Assembly: GCA_012515495.1 (NCBI GenBank)
Contig: JAAYYH010000231.1
Span: forward strand, 1 to 9,738
Direction of reading: 5' to 3'
Length of the DNA stretch: 9,738 nucleotides
DNA from: Coriobacteriaceae bacterium
GTDB lineage: Bacteria; Actinomycetota; Coriobacteriia; Coriobacteriales; UBA8131
Below are positions 6,377 to 9,738 of this stretch, one piece after another. A program made the translations under genes and the position numbers. Within the stretch, counting starts at the first letter, position 1. Every line of letters starts with the position of its first letter. Below the pieces are notes generated by a model. That model saw only the letters and a program-made list of their open reading frames with translations, ran no database searches and was not told the origin of the DNA.

Positions 6377-7670
6377 GCACCAAGAATCGCTCTGTCTGGT
6401 TCTTAGGACGTTTCTGGCTTGCTCCTGTGCGCTAATCTTGATCTCAGGTGCGGCGCTTGCCCCGATGCGGTTTGCCTACGCGGACGTTCGCCAAACTGAT
6501 GCTATCAACGGCACAGAGCTGATTGGTCTGACTGTTGAACACGATTCACCGGATATCATTGCCGAGTATGCCGCCATCTGTACCGAGGATGGGATGATGC
6601 TCTGGGAACGTGATGTCCATACAGCAGTGCCGATGGCCTCCATTACCAAGATCATGACTGCTTTGACCGCAGTTGACTCGGTCGATCTGGAGACTGAGAT
6701 GACAGTTAGCAGTAATGCGGCAGCGGTTGGTGGCTCTACTGCCGAATTGCGGGCTGGTTATACAACTACGTTGCAGACACTGCTCTACGGTTTGATGATA
6801 CCTTCGGGAAACGATGCTGCCGTGGCTATCGCGGAGAACATAGCAGGGGATGAACAGAGCTATGTCGAGTTGATGAATCAGAAGGCAACCGAATTGGGGC
6901 TTGAATCAACGCACTTCAGCAACGTCAGTGGTATCGAGGATACGGATAACTACACGACGGTCTCTGACTGCCTGAAACTGACTCGTGTCGCTATGTCTGA
7001 TCTGACTTTCAGGCAGATAGTCAAAACCCAGGAAACGACAGTGACCATCGGTGGCGTCGAAACGGTCTATACGTCAACGAACCTGCTGCTGGAGACCATG
7101 GAGGGGGCTACGGGAGTCAAGACCGGCTTCACCGATGCTGCCGGGTACTGTCTGGTTGGAAGCGCGTATAGAAACGGAATCGAGCTCTATGCAGTGATTT
7201 TACGTAGTAGCGATGAGCAGAGCCGTTTTGATGACGCCACGACCTTGTTGAACTGGGGTTTCGAGCATTATCGCCCTGTAGAACTGATTAACGCGGCCGT
7301 ACCGGTTGGAACGGTAGCCTTGACGGATTGGATCGATAAGTCTGTGGAGGTGTTCGCTTCCGGTCCGGTCATTGTCGATCTGTTCGATTATGATGGTACC
7401 ATCACCCAAGAGGTCCAGCTGTCTGATCACGAAGGTAGTATCAGTAAAGGCGAATCGGTGGGTTCAATCGTCTGGAGTCAAGGTGGCGAGGTAGTGGCAA
7501 GTATCGATATTGTGGCTGCTCGCGATGTAGCAAAACCCGATTTCTTGCAGGGATTGGGCATCGCTTGGGAGCGCTTCTGGGGTGGATTCAAGGACCAGCC
7601 ACCCCATGAGGAGAGCCAGATCTACCTTCCCAGAGAATTCTCGGTTCCAGATCCTCTGGCCGAATCCTGA
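6369..7670 (+). CDS. dacA: D-alanyl-D-alanine carboxypeptidase, PBP5/DacA type (peptidase S11), exported
   Basis: This low-molecular-weight penicillin-binding protein would trim the terminal D-Ala from peptidoglycan stem pentapeptides outside the membrane. All three active-site motifs of the serine penicillin-recognising family are present: SITK (Ser91 nucleophile, Lys94), SGN (146-148) and KTG (251-253). The N-terminus is a signal peptide: a basic start, then a hydrophobic core at about residues 15-32, with likely cleavage after AYA at 36-38. A PBP5-like C-terminal beta domain spans about 300-385. The segment GLGIAWERFWGGF (395-407) could be an amphipathic membrane anchor, as in DacA, although another 26 residues follow. 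The 433-residue length is normal. The ATG overlaps the ACT-domain gene by 8 bp, so it is probably read from the same transcript. Its nearest ribosome site, GGAGG at 6352-6356, is rather distant, which favours coupling. Confidence 0.92.
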   Translation: MHRHQESLCLVLRTFLACSCALILISGAALAPMRFAYADVRQTDAINGTELIGLTVEHDSPDIIAEYAAICTEDGMMLWERDVHTAVPMASITKIMTALTAVDSVDLETEMTVSSNAAAVGGSTAELRAGYTTTLQTLLYGLMIPSGNDAAVAIAENIAGDEQSYVELMNQKATELGLESTHFSNVSGIEDTDNYTTVSDCLKLTRVAMSDLTFRQIVKTQETTVTIGGVETVYTSTNLLLETMEGATGVKTGFTDAAGYCLVGSAYRNGIELYAVILRSSDEQSRFDDATTLLNWGFEHYRPVELINAAVPVGTVALTDWIDKSVEVFASGPVIVDLFDYDGTITQEVQLSDHEGSISKGESVGSIVWSQGGEVVASIDIVAARDVAKPDFLQGLGIAWERFWGGFKDQPPHEESQIYLPREFSVPDPLAES

Positions 7671-7703
7671 TCCCTCTTCCACGTTTGCCAAGGAGGATAT
7701 CCA

Positions 7704-8489
7704 ATGCGAACACAGTGCTTCCTGGTGCTCACAGAGCACGGGTATCTGCGAATTAGCGGGAAGCAAGCGTACTCTTTCTTGCGGACCATGACCACAGCTG
7801 ATATGGCTGTATTAGCTGAGATAGGTGGCTCGATTGAGGCTTTGATCCTCTCTGGGCAAGCAGAGGTGATCGATAGGGTAACTCTGATCAGGACCGGTGA
7901 AGAGGAATACATGATGATAACCAGTCCTGCGTTACATGATGAGGTATTCGATTGGCTAAACGCGCATTCCACCCTTGCGGATGCTACCGGGCCGATTTTC
8001 ACGGATATATCCCTGAGTGATGAAAGCGAGACCTTAAGCGCGTTGACGCTTTTCGGTAACGCGAGTACGGATATACTTCAGGAGCTTTCGGAAAACGCAC
8101 TACTGGAAGCACCACGAATCAACGATCTGCGTTTAGTGCGTTTCGATACCGTTACAGCGATGGTCTACACACCGAAACGCGGCGACAAGAGCCTCTCTGA
8201 CGCGAAAGATGAATACTGGCTTTTCTGTTCACCTTCTCAGGCAGAGGGTTTATACAATGCTCTACTCAGTTTCCCAGAAATAGAGATTATCACTGCTGAT
8301 GAGTATCTGGAGTCGACTCAGAAAAACGATGTATGGACAGAAGCGGCCAAGAAGGAGGAATACTCTTATCCTGACACCTTGGATCTGATGCATCTGGTGC
8401 GACTCGGATACGATTTTGTCGGTGGTAGGGCATTGGCCGAACGACTCGGAGATAAGTCGTCATCAGCTCAGCGTCTTTCTGAACAGTGA
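7704..8489 (+). CDS. short GcvT/YgfZ-like protein, possible folate-binding fold
   Basis: The N-terminal part matches the pattern of aminomethyltransferase (GcvT) and YgfZ-type proteins: a strand, then LRISGKQAYSFLRTMTTADM (15-34), a tract like GSIEALILSGQAEVIDRVTL (42-61), a strand ending YMMITS, a helix, and later LTLFGNASTDILQEL (114-128), equivalent to the family's LxGPxA segment. At 261 residues it is shorter than GcvT (about 360) and appears to lack the C-terminal barrel. The YgfZ hallmark KGCYxGQE is not found. YgfZ aids iron-sulfur enzymes and GcvT acts in glycine cleavage; neither activity can be assigned here because key parts are missing. The start is secure, with AAGGAGGAT at 7690-7698. 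It lies 33 bp after the carboxypeptidase gene, probably in the same operon. Confidence 0.7.
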   Translation: MRTQCFLVLTEHGYLRISGKQAYSFLRTMTTADMAVLAEIGGSIEALILSGQAEVIDRVTLIRTGEEEYMMITSPALHDEVFDWLNAHSTLADATGPIFTDISLSDESETLSALTLFGNASTDILQELSENALLEAPRINDLRLVRFDTVTAMVYTPKRGDKSLSDAKDEYWLFCSPSQAEGLYNALLSFPEIEIITADEYLESTQKNDVWTEAAKKEEYSYPDTLDLMHLVRLGYDFVGGRALAERLGDKSSSAQRLSEQ

Positions 8490-8557
8490 GTAAGAGTAAC
8501 CACTGGTCAACACTCAGGGACTTCTTGCCGTTATCGCAGAAACGATTAACTCCGACA

Positions 8558-8566
8558 TGATATAGT
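8558..8566 (+). promoter_or_regulatory. extended -10 promoter candidate for the FHA gene
   Basis: TGATATAGT consists of TGn followed by TATAGT (8561-8566), a good extended -10 element that can work without a -35 box; none is seen 16-18 bp upstream. Transcription would begin near 8573, leaving a leader of about 37 bases with GAGGTG (8600-8605) before ATG 8610. The rest of the 8490-8609 gap shows only weak, imperfect hairpins and no terminator-like T tract. Confidence 0.45.
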
Positions 8567-8609
8567 AACCGTCAAGATCCCGTTTGGCGTTGGTGCGATG
8601 AGGTGCAGT

Positions 8610-9056
8610 ATGAAGAACATGAGAACATGTCCGGTCTGTAAAGCGTCAGTGGCGCCAGATCAACACGAATGCAGCAGATGTGGTTTCAAACTTGTTGGAC
8701 GCACCGAGGAATTCGTAAGCTTGGATACCGAAGAGGCTGTACTTGAAGCTGCTGAAGAAGTCTGTGGCAGGGCACGTCTGACTGTGACGAAGGGGCCCTT
8801 AGAGGGAGAGTCCTTCTATCTTGAGACCATGCCGGTAACAATAGGGCGCGATCCAAAATGCGATCTGTTCCTGAATAACATGACTGTGTCGCGTCAGCAT
8901 GCAGTCATTGAGTGCAAGGGTCAACAGATCATCGTCCGAGATAATAACTCGTTAAACGGCACATGGGTTGATGGTCAGGTTGTCGAGGAGGCCGAGCTAC
9001 AAGAAGGCAGTCTGCTGCAAATAGGCACATTCAACATGCGCTTCTCACGCTCGTAG
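8610..9056 (+). CDS. zinc-ribbon and FHA-domain protein
   Basis: This is a signalling adaptor predicted to recognise phosphothreonine. The N-terminus carries a zinc ribbon, CPVC then CSRCG (Cys7, 10, 21, 24 counted from ATG 8610). An acidic linker rich in Glu and Ala follows at about residues 33-52, and then a complete forkhead-associated domain at about 55-148. The phosphopeptide-binding residues are all present: GR in TIGRDP (79-80), SRQH (94-97) and NSLNGT (113-118). ATG 8610 was chosen because GAGGTG sits at 8600-8605; ATG 8598 is possible but lacks a visible ribosome site. Actinobacterial relatives are often substrates or partners of PknB-type Ser/Thr kinases, but no kinase lies in this window. 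It has no membrane segment. It is convergent with the next gene, with 52 bp between the stops. Confidence 0.88.
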   Translation: MKNMRTCPVCKASVAPDQHECSRCGFKLVGRTEEFVSLDTEEAVLEAAEEVCGRARLTVTKGPLEGESFYLETMPVTIGRDPKCDLFLNNMTVSRQHAVIECKGQQIIVRDNNSLNGTWVDGQVVEEAELQEGSLLQIGTFNMRFSRS

Positions 9057-9108
9057 GTACACTAAACCTGTGTTTAATACAAGCTTATCGGATGATGCTA
9101 TCGCCAGC

Positions 9109-9738
9109 TCAGGAAATGCTGGAGATGAAATCGTATTCAGCGATGGTGACAGTCAGATAAGTTGCCGAGTCGGGTATGGATCGGATGTAATAGATCTCGT
9201 CCAACGGACAGGCTGCGACACGCCAATAATACGTTTTGTCGGATTCTTCTCCCTTGATTACCTTTGTGCCTTGAGAAAAGATATTGCCCATCGAATCCTC
9301 ACCAGATTTCGAGATGGTCACATCATCACCTGTTAAACCAACCAATGATTGGATCTGGAAGATCTCGTCCTCGATGCTCTTGGCAGCCAGATTGGTGTAT
9401 TTCAATTTGAAGAGTCGGCCACTATCTCCCTGCGTCAGATCCAAGATCCAAGTGCCGTTGAAGATCTTTTGGAGTTCTTCTGGAGTGTAGGCATTGAATG
9501 AGCCCTCATAGTAGCCAAGGAGGTCGTCTTCGTTAACCCCTTCAGGGATGCAGATCACCTCTGTACCCGAGGCACTGATATCTGGCGATTCGGTGATGTA
9601 GCGGGTATTCTCTGATAGGGAATATCCCTTCTCAATCAGTGATGCTTTCGCTTCCTCTGGGTTTAAAACCATCAAATCCATGACAGCGGGAGTCGTTGCG
9701 TCGATTTTACTGCGGGTTTCCGCTGCGCTCAGCGTGAA
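9109..9738 (-). CDS. unrecognised protein, C-terminal 209 residues; start beyond the right edge
   Basis: I do not recognise this protein. The minus-strand frame is open from the right edge to a TGA at 9111-9109. The in-frame ATG at 9681 is probably internal, since the frame continues upstream through 19 sense codons to the edge. The visible part is acidic and soluble-looking, with no membrane helix. It has an N-terminal helical-looking stretch (NPEEAKASLIEKGYSLSENT), a central aromatic and Gly-rich part with NGTWILDLTQGDSGRLFKL, and a C-terminal part of alternating strands with TYYWRVAACPLDEIYYIR and ATYLTVTIAEYDF. The overall look resembles extracytoplasmic lipoproteins of unknown function, but the N-terminus that would show a lipobox is missing. 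An 88-codon frame on the plus strand at 9070-9336 overlaps it antiparallel and looks like a shadow. Confidence 0.65.
   Translation of the reverse strand, partial: FTLSAAETRSKIDATTPAVMDLMVLNPEEAKASLIEKGYSLSENTRYITESPDISASGTEVICIPEGVNEDDLLGYYEGSFNAYTPEELQKIFNGTWILDLTQGDSGRLFKLKYTNLAAKSIEDEIFQIQSLVGLTGDDVTISKSGEDSMGNIFSQGTKVIKGEESDKTYYWRVAACPLDEIYYIRSIPDSATYLTVTIAEYDFISSIS

Noticed and set aside
9070..9336. Plus-strand 88-codon frame beginning with GTG at 9070.
   Set aside because: It lies almost entirely antisense to a longer minus-strand frame that is open to the window edge. It has no clear ribosome site and no recognisable domain.

Overview
The window holds nine protein genes, two of them cut by the window edges. 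No rRNA, tRNA, CRISPR array, insertion sequence or clear rho-independent terminator was seen. Base composition looks balanced (not calculated). The mix is an Ech-type energy-converting hydrogenase, a VanW/G5 wall protein with a very basic cytoplasmic tail, a PaaK-ACT pair, a DacA-type carboxypeptidase, a GcvT-like protein and a zinc-ribbon/FHA protein. This suggests an anaerobic Gram-positive bacterium, possibly a Coriobacteriia-type actinobacterium. That placement is inference from gene content, not from a marker gene.

Left block (2-1459, +): the 3' end of an ech-like operon. It contains the catalytic large subunit, with all four nickel-ligand cysteines, followed 9 bp later by a two-cluster ferredoxin subunit. 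The order matches echE-echF. Together they would pass electrons between ferredoxin and the NiFe site at the membrane.

Middle block (1551-4492, +): a CDP-alcohol phosphatidyltransferase (PgsA-like) overlapping by 4 bp a large membrane-anchored VanW-family protein. This is an envelope unit, preceded by a 91-bp gap with inverted repeats and a possible -10 element.

Right block (4594-8489, +): a phenylacetate-CoA-ligase-family enzyme, a two-ACT-domain protein, a D-Ala-D-Ala carboxypeptidase and a shortened GcvT/YgfZ-like protein. They are overlapping or closely spaced and are probably co-transcribed. Aryl-acid metabolism and wall remodelling are thus mixed in one apparent operon.

End (8490-9738): an extended -10 promoter candidate precedes a zinc-ribbon/FHA protein. 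This gene runs convergently towards an unrecognised minus-strand gene that enters from the right edge.

Most of this is ordinary core and energy-metabolism content; I did not find a convincing new system. The points most worth a second look are the in-frame 16-bp direct repeat inside the VanW protein, the near-absence of a C-terminal extension on the hydrogenase, the shortened GcvT-like protein and the unidentified minus-strand protein.
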